DNA of 64,000 nucleotides from an uncultured Bacilli bacterium (GTDB lineage Bacteria > Bacillota_I > Bacilli_A > RF39 > UBA660). Every line of letters begins with the position of its first letter. Position 1 is the stretch's first letter. A model generated the notes under the pieces. The model had not been told where the DNA came from and ran no database searches. It was given only the letters and a program-made list of their open reading frames with translations. The stretch is from positions 62,001 to 126,000 of the forward strand of contig CAKPDM010000001.1 of the NCBI GenBank assembly GCA_934148995.1. The letters run 5' to 3'. The position numbers and the translations under genes were made by a program. Below, in pieces: positions 25,711 through 34,935 of the stretch.

Positions 25711-26907
25711 TTATTTTTTTAATATTTTTCTTATTGTAAGAAATTCTTGTGGATACTCTTCTAATCTTCCACGATTTTCATTAATTATGATAGGAGGAAC
25801 AAAGTCAATATACCAGCCATTTTTCAAGTATTCACTAAATTCATGCTCATAGTTAACACGGCTAGTGGTAATTGTTTTTTTCTTTTGACTTGATATTTTA
25901 TGAAATCCACAAACTCTTACTAATAAATCACTCATATCTAGTTTTTTAATAAAATTCAAATCTTTATTATAATTTGTTGATTTTAGTTTTAATTCTTCAA
26001 AAAATTCATAAAAACAAGCATGTGCGTCATAAATACCAGCTATTAGATTTACTAATCTTTTATCATAGCTCTTTCCATCATAGTAGCTTGTAAAATGATA
26101 AATCAAATTAACACAATCTTGAAACTCTGAGTCAGTTATAAAACCGTTTTTAGTTACATTAGAAATGTTATTGAGATAGTATTTAGAATTTGACAAATTC
26201 TTTAAATTATTATCCATTTCTTCATAATAAGCATATTTTAAATTGGAACCTTTGTGACCGTTTTCTCCCATAGAATTATACAATCCACCCGAAGGTGTTA
26301 TATACCACGAATCAGGTAGATTAAATTTTATTTTACTTGATCTTTTGGGAATAATAAGATCATATTCATTTAATTTCTTTATTGCTGAATCTATTTCTTT
26401 TCCTATTTCTGGTGCTAATTTTCCTTGAAATGTTGCTACCGTTTTCAAAGATTCTAAATACTCCTTCAATTCATTTTTACTTTTCATATTTAGATTAGAA
26501 TCAAACAAGTATATGTTTATTATTGAGGTAATATATAAATTTATATGCTCATAATATTCAGATGTTCCTTTTTCATATTTAAACTTGGCCATCAAAAGAG
26601 CAAATTTACGTTTAAAATTATCATTTTTTGCAAGTATATCATCTGATAAATAGTCATAAATATCGCTATAGATTTCTGCATAACAGTCAAGAACTTGTAA
26701 AAAGTCATCATTATCATATTTTGAAGGCAATAAATCATTTAGTAAAACATCCAGATCAGCTAGTTTGCAAAAAAGTTTATAGTACGTTTTATAAAATTCT
26801 ATTGGTACCTGATTGGCTTTAATACTAAGATCCATCATTCGTAACGGTTCTACCAAATCTAAATACTGCTGCTTTTTTTCTTCTAATTCTTTATAATATT
26901 TAATCAT
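25711..26907 (-). CDS. Unrecognised 398-aa soluble protein
   Basis: No family recognised. It has no signal peptide or membrane helix. The first 180 residues look helical (KYYKELEEKKQQYLDLVEP; many Tyr, Leu, Lys), followed by a Gly/Ser-rich turn (DSWYITPSGGLYNSMGENGH) and a second mostly helical part. Conserved-looking His/Cys residues (DAHACFYEFF, VCGFHKI) might bind metal, which is a guess. It is 11 bases upstream of the dTMP-kinase-like gene in one operon. The 90 bases before it hold no clear promoter. Confidence 0.6.
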   Translation of the reverse strand: MIKYYKELEEKKQQYLDLVEPLRMMDLSIKANQVPIEFYKTYYKLFCKLADLDVLLNDLLPSKYDNDDFLQVLDCYAEIYSDIYDYLSDDILAKNDNFKRKFALLMAKFKYEKGTSEYYEHINLYITSIINIYLFDSNLNMKSKNELKEYLESLKTVATFQGKLAPEIGKEIDSAIKKLNEYDLIIPKRSSKIKFNLPDSWYITPSGGLYNSMGENGHKGSNLKYAYYEEMDNNLKNLSNSKYYLNNISNVTKNGFITDSEFQDCVNLIYHFTSYYDGKSYDKRLVNLIAGIYDAHACFYEFFEELKLKSTNYNKDLNFIKKLDMSDLLVRVCGFHKISSQKKKTITTSRVNYEHEFSEYLKNGWYIDFVPPIIINENRGRLEEYPQEFLTIRKILKK

Positions 26908-26999
26908 ATGATTCCAACTTTCTTGTAATATATGTGTTAATTTTTCATAGTCAGTTATTTATATTCTAACATAATAATCATATCATATGTAAATATATA

Positions 27000-27030
27000 C
27001 AAAATAAAACTCGAAACTAGAAAATCGAGC
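27000..27030 (-). terminator. ssrA terminator
   Basis: CTCGA/TCGAG stem with a 10-base loop followed by TTTTATTTT on the minus strand, just after the tmRNA 3' end. Confidence 0.75.
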
Positions 27031-27042
27031 TTAATACTTATT

Positions 27043-27420
27043 TGGTGGAGATGAGGGGTATCGAACCCCTGTCCAAAAATAGAGCTACATAAACTTCTAC
27101 AAGTTTAGATTGTTTATTAAATTCAAATTATAGTAAAGAAACAATCAACCAAACTACGATTCTAGTCTTATACTATTCAGCTATTTACTAAGACGATAAA
27201 TAACTATATCTTACTAAAATAAACCGTACAATCTTAACGTAAGAAATTAAGAAAGACAGCGTACAAGCCTATTCTTAGGCAAATGCTAAACTAGTGTTTC
27301 CACCAAAGTTTGCAAGTACATTTTTAATTTTGTTTCCAGTTATTCTGGTTTAATCTGTAACGTAGATAATTCGACTTGCTATCTATGCTCTACTATTCCT
27401 GTCGAATCCAAGACATCCCC
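27043..27420 (-). ncRNA. ssrA: tmRNA
   Basis: The 5' end GGGGATGTCTTGGATTCGAC and the 3' end CAGGGGTTCGATACCCCTC...CTCCACCA form the tRNA-Ala-like part of a one-piece tmRNA of about 378 bases, with encoded CCA. The tag frame reads ANFGGNTSLAFA followed by TAA, ending in the LAFA/LAA-type proteolysis signal. tmRNA rescues stalled ribosomes with SmpB, whose gene lies immediately upstream. The frame of the first tag codon is inferred. Confidence 0.96.
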
Positions 27421-27430
27421 AAGTAAGATT

Positions 27431-27459
27431 ATTGTACCATAATCTACTATAAAAGTCTA
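27431..27459 (-). promoter_or_regulatory. Candidate ssrA promoter
   Basis: Minus strand TAGACT (27454-27459), 17 bases, TACAAT (27431-27436), about 10 bases before the tmRNA 5' end and directly after the smpB stop codon. Confidence 0.6.
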
Positions 27460-27906
27460 TTACTGATACTTTATTTGTTTAGCTATATCCCTATTAATAT
27501 CACGTTCTTTAATAGTTTCTCTCTTATCGTAATTTTTCTTACCACGACAAACACCAAGTTCTACTTTAGCTCTTCCTCTTACAAAATATATTTTTAATGG
27601 TATTAATGTATAGCCTTCTTGTTCCACTTTCGCAGCTAATTTCTTAATCTGTTTTTTATGAAGTAATAACTTTCTACTTCTTGTCTCTTCGTGATTAAAT
27701 AAATTACCTTCTTCATATGGTGCAATATACATATTAACTAGAAAAACTTCATCATTTTTAATTCTGGCATAACAGTCTTTTAGATTAGCACTACCTTTTC
27801 TAATTGATTTTATTTCTGTTCCTTTAAGAACAATTCCACACTCTAATGCTTCATCAATAAAGTAGTCATGTCTTGCTTTTCTATTTAGTATTTCCACATT
27901 TATCAC
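27460..27906 (-). CDS. smpB: SsrA-binding protein SmpB
   Basis: A 148-residue protein of normal SmpB length. Signature blocks are NRKARHDYFIDEALECGIVLKGTEIKSIR and HEETRSRKLLLHKKQIKKLAAKV, with the basic C-terminal tail KNYDKRETIKERDINRDIAKQIK that enters the mRNA channel. It binds tmRNA for trans-translation; ssrA lies 40 bases downstream. It is in line with rnr, whose RNase R also takes part in trans-translation. Confidence 0.97.
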   Translation of the reverse strand: MINVEILNRKARHDYFIDEALECGIVLKGTEIKSIRKGSANLKDCYARIKNDEVFLVNMYIAPYEEGNLFNHEETRSRKLLLHKKQIKKLAAKVEQEGYTLIPLKIYFVRGRAKVELGVCRGKKNYDKRETIKERDINRDIAKQIKYQ

Positions 27907-27908
27907 CT

Positions 27909-29072
27909 CTATATATCTTTCATTTTTACCTTATCCGTCTTTGATAAAACAACATTTTTATAAGTATTATAGTACTCTTTGTATCCTGGTAAAATATCAT
28001 CATTTAATTCACTATATGGATAAACTAAGAAATTTCTTTTTCGTGGATAAGCAGCAGAATAAGTATAAATGAGTTCTGCTTCTGGATTTTCAAGACTGAT
28101 AGTAGTATTATCTTTTTCCACAGTTTTGTGAATATTTACATTTACCATTAATCCAGTCAATCGTTCCACTCCTATCTGATCAGAAATAAAATTTCCCAGT
28201 GAGTATATTACCATTGTTTTTCCAATAAATTCAATTGGTTCTACCACATGAGGATGACTTCCTATGATAATATCAACACCAAGATTTGATAAATAGTTGG
28301 CTATTTCCACTTGAGAATCACTTATTCCTTTGGAATACTCAGTACCCCAGTGCATTGCTACTATTATAACATCAACTTCATCTTTTACTCTTTCAATATC
28401 ATTTTTAGCTAGTTCTTCACTATAAACATTATTTAAATATTCTTTACCAGTAGGTGTTTCTAAGCCATTTGTCCAAGTAGTATAGGAAAAGAAAGCATAT
28501 TTAATTCCATTTATTTCTTTAACTACTTTTTTATCTCTATCTTCAAAAGAGGTATAACTCCCAGCTGTTAGAACACTTGACTGCTTACTCCAGTAAGATA
28601 GGGAATTTAATACACCTTGTTCACCTTTATCCATTGTATGATTAGTAGCAAGAGAAACTAAGTTAAAACCAGAATCAATGAAAGCATCTCCAACTTCATA
28701 AGGAGAATTAAATCTTGGATAGTTTGATAGACCTAATTCTACTCCACCTAAAACTGTTTCTTGATTGTAATATTCTAAATCATACTTACTAACAATTGGT
28801 TTTATCTTTTCTAGCATAGGTTTAAAATCATAACTACCATCAGTTGTTTTAGCATCCATATAAATAGTACTATGGATAAGAGCATCTCCCACCATAAAAA
28901 GTGAAGCTGACATTTCTTTTTTAATATCTTCCTTTTCTTCTTGTGATGGTTTAGCCGGTTCTACTAGTTTTGGCTTTTGTTTGGCTTTAAAACAAAGGAA
29001 AGCAGCAAAGAAAAAGATTAAAATTAATAATACTAATACTAAAGCTTGTTTCTTTTTTCGTTTACTGCTCAT
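27909..29072 (-). CDS. CapA/PgsA-family metallophosphatase-like membrane protein
   Basis: A 387-residue protein with an N-terminal anchor (about 10-28, preceded by SSKRKKKQ) and an exterior CapA domain: SLFMVGDALIHSTIY, VSLATNHTMDKGEQGVLNS, IIVAMHWGTEYSKGIS and IIIGSHPHVVEPIEFIGKTMVIYSLGNFISDQ. These Asp/His/Asn residues match the calcineurin-like metal site of CapA, named for poly-gamma-glutamate synthesis; no capB or capC is present, so the true role is open. It lies between rnr and smpB in one operon. Confidence 0.88.
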   Translation of the reverse strand: MSSKRKKKQALVLVLLILIFFFAAFLCFKAKQKPKLVEPAKPSQEEKEDIKKEMSASLFMVGDALIHSTIYMDAKTTDGSYDFKPMLEKIKPIVSKYDLEYYNQETVLGGVELGLSNYPRFNSPYEVGDAFIDSGFNLVSLATNHTMDKGEQGVLNSLSYWSKQSSVLTAGSYTSFEDRDKKVVKEINGIKYAFFSYTTWTNGLETPTGKEYLNNVYSEELAKNDIERVKDEVDVIIVAMHWGTEYSKGISDSQVEIANYLSNLGVDIIIGSHPHVVEPIEFIGKTMVIYSLGNFISDQIGVERLTGLMVNVNIHKTVEKDNTTISLENPEAELIYTYSAAYPRKRNFLVYPYSELNDDILPGYKEYYNTYKNVVLSKTDKVKMKDI

Positions 29073-29082
29073 ATATAATCAC

Positions 29083-31176
29083 CTAAATCTTTTTAACGAT
29101 TTTGAAATCTATAGTTTTTGCTTGTTTATTAGCTGCTACTACTTTAATTCTTACTTTTTCACCAATTGTATAACGTATATTTGTTCTTTCACCAGTTAAA
29201 GTCATTCTCTCTTCATCATAAACAAAATAATCATCTAATAATCTAAGAGGTACTAGACCTTCTATTAAATTATCTAGTTGAACAAACATACCAAAGCTCA
29301 TAACAGAAGAAATCATTCCATCATATTCTTCACCAATATGACTTTCCATATATTCAGCCATCTTCATATCTTCCACTTCACGTTCACAATCAATAGAGGC
29401 ACGTTCCATTGCAGAAGAATGATCTGCTACAAATATTAACTTTTCTTCCCAATGATGAAGTGTTTGAGGAGACATATCATGATTAAATAAGTAAGTTCTT
29501 AATAATCTATGAACAGTTGTATCTGGATATCTTCTAATTGGAGACGTAAAGTGGGTATAACAAGGACTAGCTAAACCATAATGTCCTAAATTCTGTGGTA
29601 AATAAATAGCTTTTTGCATACTTCTTAATAATAAGCTCGATAGAATAGGAAATTCTTTTTTATCTTTTAAACTATTCAAAATATGTTGAACAGTAGTTGG
29701 TTTATTATCTTTGATATTTCCAGTAATATGATAGCCAAGATTACTGACAAAAGCCAAGAAACTTTGAATTCTTTCTTGTTTAGGATACTCATGTACACGA
29801 TAGATAAATGGTAAATTCATATAGAAAATATGGCTTGCAACACATTCATTAGCAGCAATCATAAAGTCTTCTATTAAATTTTCACCAAGACCTCTTTCTC
29901 TTAATACAACGTCAGTTGGTTTACAGTTTTCATCTACTAATATTTTAGGTTCATCAACATCAAAGTCAATATAACCACGTTTGGTCTTTGCTTTTCTCAA
30001 AATTTGTGCCAACGCTTCCATTGTTCTTAAATCATCAGCAAACTCTTCATATCCTTCTGGAACAATATTTTTTTCTATTATGCTATTAACCTTTTTATAA
30101 GTCATTTGCTTCCTTGATTTAATAACGCTTTCAAAGATATCATAATCAACTAATTTTCCTTGATTATCATACTCCATAACACAGCTTATTGCTAAACGGT
30201 CGACATTAGGATTTAAAGAACAAATACCATTTGATAACTCATGCGGTAACATTGGAATTACTCTATCTACAAGATAAACTGATGTTCCCCTATCCATTGC
30301 TTCTTTATCAAGTGGACTTCCTTCTTTAACATAGTATGAAACATCTGCTATATGAACACCTAATACATAATTACCATTTTCTTTTTTATCTATACTAACA
30401 GCATCATCAATATCTCTTGTATCATCACCATCAATAGTAAAAATTACTTTATCACGTAAATCTCTTCTTCCCTTCATATCAGCTTCTGATACTTCCATTG
30501 GTAAAGTTTTTACTTCTTCTACCACATCTTCTGGAAAACTACTATTTATATGATATTTTTCCACAATAGATAAAATATCAACACCTGGATCATTTTTATG
30601 TCCAATAATTCTTAAAACTTTACCTTCTGCTTGATGATTACTAATTCTTTTAATTATTTCTACTACTACTTTATGTCCATCTACAGCATTTAAAGAATTT
30701 TCTTTACTTATTAATATTTCTAGATTAACTTTATCTTCATCTAATTTTACTTTTCCAACATTTTTATAAAAGTTAATTTCTCCAACAAAAGTATTAGTTT
30801 CGTGCTTTAATACTCTAATTATTCTACCTTCTAGACGGCCTAAATCTTTTTTAGAAGTTAATTCTACAATTACATAATCACCATGAATAGCTCCATTCAT
30901 ATTATCAGCACTAATATAAACATCCTCAGTTAATGAATCAACATCTACAAAACCAAAACCTTTTTTATTTGAGTGTAAATATCCTTTTAATAAGTGACTA
31001 TCTTCGAATAACATATATTTATCTTTATTAGTATGATAAATACTTGTTTCTATTTCCATCTCATTTAAAATAGATAATAATTCTTCTAAGTTACTAGTAC
31101 CTAGTTCTTCTTCTAATTCAAAGACTGTTAAACTTTTTCCTTTTTCTTTTAATATCTTTAGTATTCTTTCTTTCAT
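29083..31176 (-). CDS. rnr: Ribonuclease R
   Basis: A 697-residue 3'-5' exoribonuclease. An N-terminal helix-turn-helix-like region (about 1-60) and cold-shock OB folds precede the RNB domain, whose metal-binding Asp cluster is in TIDGDDTRDIDDAVSIDK (about 248-265); YTHFTSPIRRYPDTTVHRLL is the other RNB hallmark. An S1 domain (GEEYDGMISSVMSFGMFVQLDNLIEGLV) ends the protein. RNase R degrades structured and trans-translated mRNAs. Order uvrB-rnr-capA-smpB-ssrA. GAGGTACTT precedes the ATG. Confidence 0.97.
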   Translation of the reverse strand: MKERILKILKEKGKSLTVFELEEELGTSNLEELLSILNEMEIETSIYHTNKDKYMLFEDSHLLKGYLHSNKKGFGFVDVDSLTEDVYISADNMNGAIHGDYVIVELTSKKDLGRLEGRIIRVLKHETNTFVGEINFYKNVGKVKLDEDKVNLEILISKENSLNAVDGHKVVVEIIKRISNHQAEGKVLRIIGHKNDPGVDILSIVEKYHINSSFPEDVVEEVKTLPMEVSEADMKGRRDLRDKVIFTIDGDDTRDIDDAVSIDKKENGNYVLGVHIADVSYYVKEGSPLDKEAMDRGTSVYLVDRVIPMLPHELSNGICSLNPNVDRLAISCVMEYDNQGKLVDYDIFESVIKSRKQMTYKKVNSIIEKNIVPEGYEEFADDLRTMEALAQILRKAKTKRGYIDFDVDEPKILVDENCKPTDVVLRERGLGENLIEDFMIAANECVASHIFYMNLPFIYRVHEYPKQERIQSFLAFVSNLGYHITGNIKDNKPTTVQHILNSLKDKKEFPILSSLLLRSMQKAIYLPQNLGHYGLASPCYTHFTSPIRRYPDTTVHRLLRTYLFNHDMSPQTLHHWEEKLIFVADHSSAMERASIDCEREVEDMKMAEYMESHIGEEYDGMISSVMSFGMFVQLDNLIEGLVPLRLLDDYFVYDEERMTLTGERTNIRYTIGEKVRIKVVAANKQAKTIDFKIVKKI

Positions 31177-31226
31177 AAGTACCTCACTATAATCTTATTG
31201 TACCACATTAGTACTAAATTAAACTA

Positions 31227-33185
31227 TTATTTTTGAGTATCAACTTTCATTTCAAATAGAATATTTCTTAATTCCATTGCACGTTCAAAGTCTAATTCTT
31301 TAGCAGCTTTCATCATTTCTGTTTCTATTCTTTCGATTTCGTTTAATCTTTCTTGTTTAGTTAATTTCTTAGTTTTTTTCTTGCTAGCTTTATCTACATT
31401 ACTTACTACTTCTCTTATTTCTTTAACGATAGTTTTAGGAGTTATATTATGTTCTTTATTATACTTATCTTGAATAGTTCTTCTTCTTGCTGTCTCATCA
31501 ATGGCTTTTTGCATACTATCCGTTATTTTATCAGCATACATAATAACGTGACCATCTTTATTTCTAGCACAACGACCTATCGTTTGAATTAAGCTTCGCT
31601 CGCTTCGTAAAAATCCTTCTTTATCTGCATCCAAGATAGCTATTAATGACACCTCTGGTATATCAATTCCTTCTCTTAAAAGGTTTATTCCAACAACTAC
31701 ATCATATTTACCAATTCTTAAGTCATGAATAATTTGTAAACGCTCTAAAGTTTTAATTTCCGTATGTAAATAAGCTACCTTAATATCAACATCTTTTAAA
31801 TAATTAGTAAGTTCTTCTGCCATTCTAATTGTTAAAGTTGTAATTAAAACTCTTTCATTTTTTTCTTTTCTGATTCTTATTTCTTCTATTAAGTTATCAA
31901 TTTGTCCTTCAGAGCCTCTTACTTCGATAGTAGGGTCAAGTAAACCTGTTGGTCTAATAATTTGTTCAACATACTCACCATCTGTTTTTAGAAGTTCATA
32001 ATCTCCTGGTGTTGCTGATACGTAGATTGCTTGATTTATCTTCTTTTCAAACTCTTCATATTTTAATGGTCTATTATCTAAGGCACTCGGAAGCCTAAAA
32101 CCATAATCGACAAGATTCATCTTTCTAGCCCTGTCACCATTATACATTCCTCTTACTTGAGGTAAAGTAACATGTGATTCATCTACAATTAGTAAATAAT
32201 CATCATTAAAGAAGTCCATTAACGTGGTTGGAGTTTCTCCTCTTTCTCTACCAGCCATTGGGGCAGAATAGTTTTCTATTCCGTGACAGAAACCAGTCTC
32301 CTCAAGCATTTCCAAATCATAATTTGTTCTTTGTTCTAATCTTTCTGCTGCTAATAATTTATTTTCCTTCTTTAGTTCCTCTAATCGTTCTTTTAACTCA
32401 CTTTTTATTCTTTTAATAGCAGCTTTTAATTTTTCATCACTTACTACAAAGTGACTAGCGGGAAAGATACTTATTGTCTTTTTATTAGTAACAATTGCTC
32501 CTGTTAAAACGTCTATTTCACTTATTCTATCTATTTCACTACCAAAAAACTCAATTCTATAACCAGTTTTATCTTGGTTAACTGGTATTATTTCCACTAT
32601 GTCACCTCTTACTCTAAAAGTTCCACGATGAAAGTCAAAATCATTTCTTTCAAATTGCATTTCTACTAGTTTAGCAAGAACTTTATCTCTTTCAATTTCA
32701 TCACCTATACTAAGAGTTAACATTTTATTTTGATATTCTTCTACTTCTCCAATACCGTATATACAAGATACTGATGCTACAACTATAGTATCTTTATAAG
32801 TTAAAAGTGAAGATGTAGCTTCGTGACGCAATTCATCTATTTCATCATTTATGGATGAATCTTTTTCAATATAAGTATCAGTACTAGGAACATATGCTTC
32901 AGGTTGATAATAATCATAATAAGATACAAAATAACAAACATGATTATTAGGAAATAATTCCTTCATCTCAGCATATAACTGACCTGCTAATGTCTTATTA
33001 TGTGCAAGTATTAAAGTTTGTTTATTGGTTCTTTGAATAACATTTGCCATAGTAAAAGTTTTACCTGTTCCTGTAGCACCTAGTAATACCTGTTCTTTTA
33101 CTCCAGATTCTATTCCTTTGACTAATTTTTCTATCGCTTGTGGTTGATCTCCACTTGGTTTAAATTTTGATACTAATTCAAACAT
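31227..33185 (-). CDS. uvrB: Excinuclease ABC subunit UvrB
   Basis: A complete 652-residue UvrB of nucleotide excision repair. LLGATGTGKTFTMANVIQ is the P-loop, SYYDYYQPEAYVPSTDTYIEKD the beta-hairpin, IPEVSLIAILDADKEGFLRSE and QTIGRCARN helicase motifs, and the last 35 residues form the UVR domain (RLNEIERIETEMMKAAKELDFERA). AAGGAGG precedes the ATG. It is separated from a decayed copy of its own 5' end and from the SOS promoter by a 1.4-kb insertion, and the sequence directly before it holds no convincing promoter. Confidence 0.97.
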   Translation of the reverse strand: MFELVSKFKPSGDQPQAIEKLVKGIESGVKEQVLLGATGTGKTFTMANVIQRTNKQTLILAHNKTLAGQLYAEMKELFPNNHVCYFVSYYDYYQPEAYVPSTDTYIEKDSSINDEIDELRHEATSSLLTYKDTIVVASVSCIYGIGEVEEYQNKMLTLSIGDEIERDKVLAKLVEMQFERNDFDFHRGTFRVRGDIVEIIPVNQDKTGYRIEFFGSEIDRISEIDVLTGAIVTNKKTISIFPASHFVVSDEKLKAAIKRIKSELKERLEELKKENKLLAAERLEQRTNYDLEMLEETGFCHGIENYSAPMAGRERGETPTTLMDFFNDDYLLIVDESHVTLPQVRGMYNGDRARKMNLVDYGFRLPSALDNRPLKYEEFEKKINQAIYVSATPGDYELLKTDGEYVEQIIRPTGLLDPTIEVRGSEGQIDNLIEEIRIRKEKNERVLITTLTIRMAEELTNYLKDVDIKVAYLHTEIKTLERLQIIHDLRIGKYDVVVGINLLREGIDIPEVSLIAILDADKEGFLRSERSLIQTIGRCARNKDGHVIMYADKITDSMQKAIDETARRRTIQDKYNKEHNITPKTIVKEIREVVSNVDKASKKKTKKLTKQERLNEIERIETEMMKAAKELDFERAMELRNILFEMKVDTQK

Positions 33186-33223
33186 ATCTTGTCCTCCTTA
33201 TTATGACTCATATCAATCAGAAA

Positions 33224-33254
33224 ATTCGTGTCCAACTACCAAAAATTCGTGTCC
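33224..33254. repeat. Tandem ATTCGTGTCC motif at one side of the uvrB insertion
   Basis: ATTCGTGTCC occurs at 33224-33233 and 33245-33254, a period of 21. Related motifs in the opposite direction occur at 34519-34550. Several short motif copies at both ends in inverted orientation recall transposase-binding ends of insertion sequences; no transposase is present. Confidence 0.5.
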
Positions 33255-33421
33255 TAGAGCCGATTAAATAGGTCAAAATTTTGGTGGATAGTGATGGTCA
33301 CACGTCTCGGCTACAAATTTATTAAATGTAAATGAATAATTAATTTTTTCAATAGATTATTTTAACATTATTTTAATAATAAAACAATGAAGCTACTTTA
33401 ATGCCTATCATTTTTGTCAAA

Positions 33422-34453
33422 TTATCTGAAGGACCTTTTTATATTACTTTCTGCTGTTTCTCTATCAACATTTCTATACTCATCATTTGTATATTTATCA
33501 AGTCTATTCATATCAAAATTAAATAAGAAATTATTAGATCTATATTGTTTAACAATTTGATTTTCTTGCCAATTTTGATACTTAGCATCTAAAATTCCTA
33601 GCAAAGAACTTACTACTATTTCTTTTTTCTTATGTGGAAAATTAACCCAAAGCATAGTATTTTCAACTCTAAATAAAGTATGTAAAATGTATAAGCTTTC
33701 AATTTGATTTTTATATTCCTCTGACAAACCTCTTAATTTCATTTGTTTTTCTACATTTTCCAAACATTTAATTATATCTAGAATATTAGGAATTTTGTTA
33801 ATAAAATCTTTTATAGTTGTATTCATATTAACTCTATAATTATAAACAGGTTCATCCATATGAAATAATTTTTCAGAACTTGCTACAATAACAGGTATAA
33901 TTGCTAGATCTTCCCATTTTGTTTTTTCTGGAAATCTTAAATCACCTATTAAATCACGACTTATCAATTTATTTCCTATTCCAGGAGTTTCTGTTACTAT
34001 ATAATCTTTAATTTTTCTTACATCTATAACTTTGCTACCTTGTACATCACTCCAACTACATTTATCCTCTGCTCTAATTGGTCCTATTATAGTTTGATAA
34101 TTTCCCCTAACTAATTTAACATTATGTTCTTTAGCAATGTTATACATTTTTTCTAAAATGTCTGTTTTTAGATAATCATCTGCATCAACAAATTTAATAA
34201 ACTCTCCATTTGCATTTTCTATTCCAATATTTCTAGCAGACCCTGCCCCACCATTTTCTTTATCAAAAATTTTTAACGTACCTTTATATTTTTGTGATAA
34301 TTCATCTAATATATTTAAACTATCATCAGTTGAACCATCATTAATTACAAGTATTTCAATATCCTTCATAGTTTGATTAGCTATACTTGAAATACATCGT
34401 TCTAAATACCTTTCTGCATTATAAACTGGAATAATAACACTAACTTTTCTCAT
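33422..34453 (-). CDS. Family 2 glycosyltransferase, probably horizontally inserted
   Basis: A 343-residue GT2 protein: VSVIIPVYNAERYLERCISSI, VINDGSTDDSLNIL, GSARNIGIENANGEFIKFVDADDYL (DxD) and TKWEDLAIIP (W-E-D catalytic-type motif). This EpsJ/CpsI type adds sugars to lipid-linked glycans in the cytoplasm. It stands alone between uvrB and the decayed uvrB 5' copy and is flanked by inverted short motifs, so it looks like cargo of the insertion. AGGAGGATAAATTAG precedes the ATG. With the SOS promoter upstream it could be transcribed in response to DNA damage. Confidence 0.88.
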   Translation of the reverse strand: MRKVSVIIPVYNAERYLERCISSIANQTMKDIEILVINDGSTDDSLNILDELSQKYKGTLKIFDKENGGAGSARNIGIENANGEFIKFVDADDYLKTDILEKMYNIAKEHNVKLVRGNYQTIIGPIRAEDKCSWSDVQGSKVIDVRKIKDYIVTETPGIGNKLISRDLIGDLRFPEKTKWEDLAIIPVIVASSEKLFHMDEPVYNYRVNMNTTIKDFINKIPNILDIIKCLENVEKQMKLRGLSEEYKNQIESLYILHTLFRVENTMLWVNFPHKKKEIVVSSLLGILDAKYQNWQENQIVKQYRSNNFLFNFDMNRLDKYTNDEYRNVDRETAESNIKRSFR

Positions 34454-34518
34454 CTAATTTATCCTCCTATTTTTATATTTTTACTCAAAATAACCACAAT
34501 TTCAAATCAATTTTTTAA

Positions 34519-34550
34519 GACACGAATGGATACGAATTTTGGTCACAAAT
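34519..34550. repeat. Inverted counterpart motifs at the other side of the insertion
   Basis: GACACGAAT (34519-34527), GATACGAAT (34529-34537) and GGTCACAAAT (34541-34550) are reverse-complement variants of the ATTCGTGTCC motif found at 33224-33254. Confidence 0.45.
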
Positions 34551-34609
34551 TTACATTTCGTTATATATTTTTATTTAGTCTTTTTATAGTATTTTTGAGG
34601 GATTGAATA

Positions 34610-34645
34610 AACCTAAAAAATGTTGAAATAAAAGTTTTTTAGGTT
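34610..34645. repeat. Inverted repeat at the junction with the uvrB fragment
   Basis: AACCTAAAAAA (34610-34620) and TTTTTTAGGTT (34635-34645) are perfect complements around a 14-base loop. The homology to uvrB starts at 34644, so the hairpin marks the junction. It may also stop transcription coming from the SOS promoter. Confidence 0.6.
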
Positions 34646-34803
34646 GGTTCTCTGGATAACATTTGCCATAGTAAAAGTTTTACCTGTTCCTGTAGCACCT
34701 AGTAATACCTGCTCTTTTACCCTAGATTCTATTCCTTTAACTAATTTTTCTATCGCTTGTGGTTGATCTCCACTGGTTTAAATTTTGATACTTATTCAAA
34801 CAT
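34644..34803 (-). pseudogene. uvrB: Decayed duplicate of the uvrB 5' end (first ~54 codons)
   Basis: The segment from the ATG (34803) aligns with 33025-33185, the start of intact uvrB, with about seven substitutions and one single-base deletion (CCACTGGTTT against CCACTTGGTTT) that breaks the frame. It keeps the P-loop region in DNA but is truncated at 34644. It also keeps a good ribosome site and the promoter with an SOS box upstream, suggesting it is the original 5' end and was cut off by the insertion. Confidence 0.93.
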
Positions 34804-34872
34804 ATCTTTCCTCCTCATCTTTATTATAAACAGTTAATATATATTTTTCCCCATTTCTTATGAATTATCTAT

Positions 34873-34901
34873 ATTATAATTATCAAATATACGTTCGTCA
34901 A
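34873..34901 (-). promoter_or_regulatory. Original uvrB sigma-A promoter
   Basis: Minus strand TTGACG (34896-34901), 17 bases, TATAAT (34873-34878), 70 bases before the uvrB-fragment ATG, with a LexA-type box between the two hexamers. Confidence 0.85.
34884..34897. promoter_or_regulatory. LexA/DinR SOS box
   Basis: CGAACGTATATTTG matches the Bacillus-type consensus CGAACRNRYGTTYG at all positions but one and lies between the -35 and -10 hexamers, the usual place for repression. uvrB is a classical SOS gene in Bacillus. Confidence 0.82.
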
Positions 34902-34935
34902 TAGTTTTTTTGCAAAAAGAAAAGAGTAACTTCTT

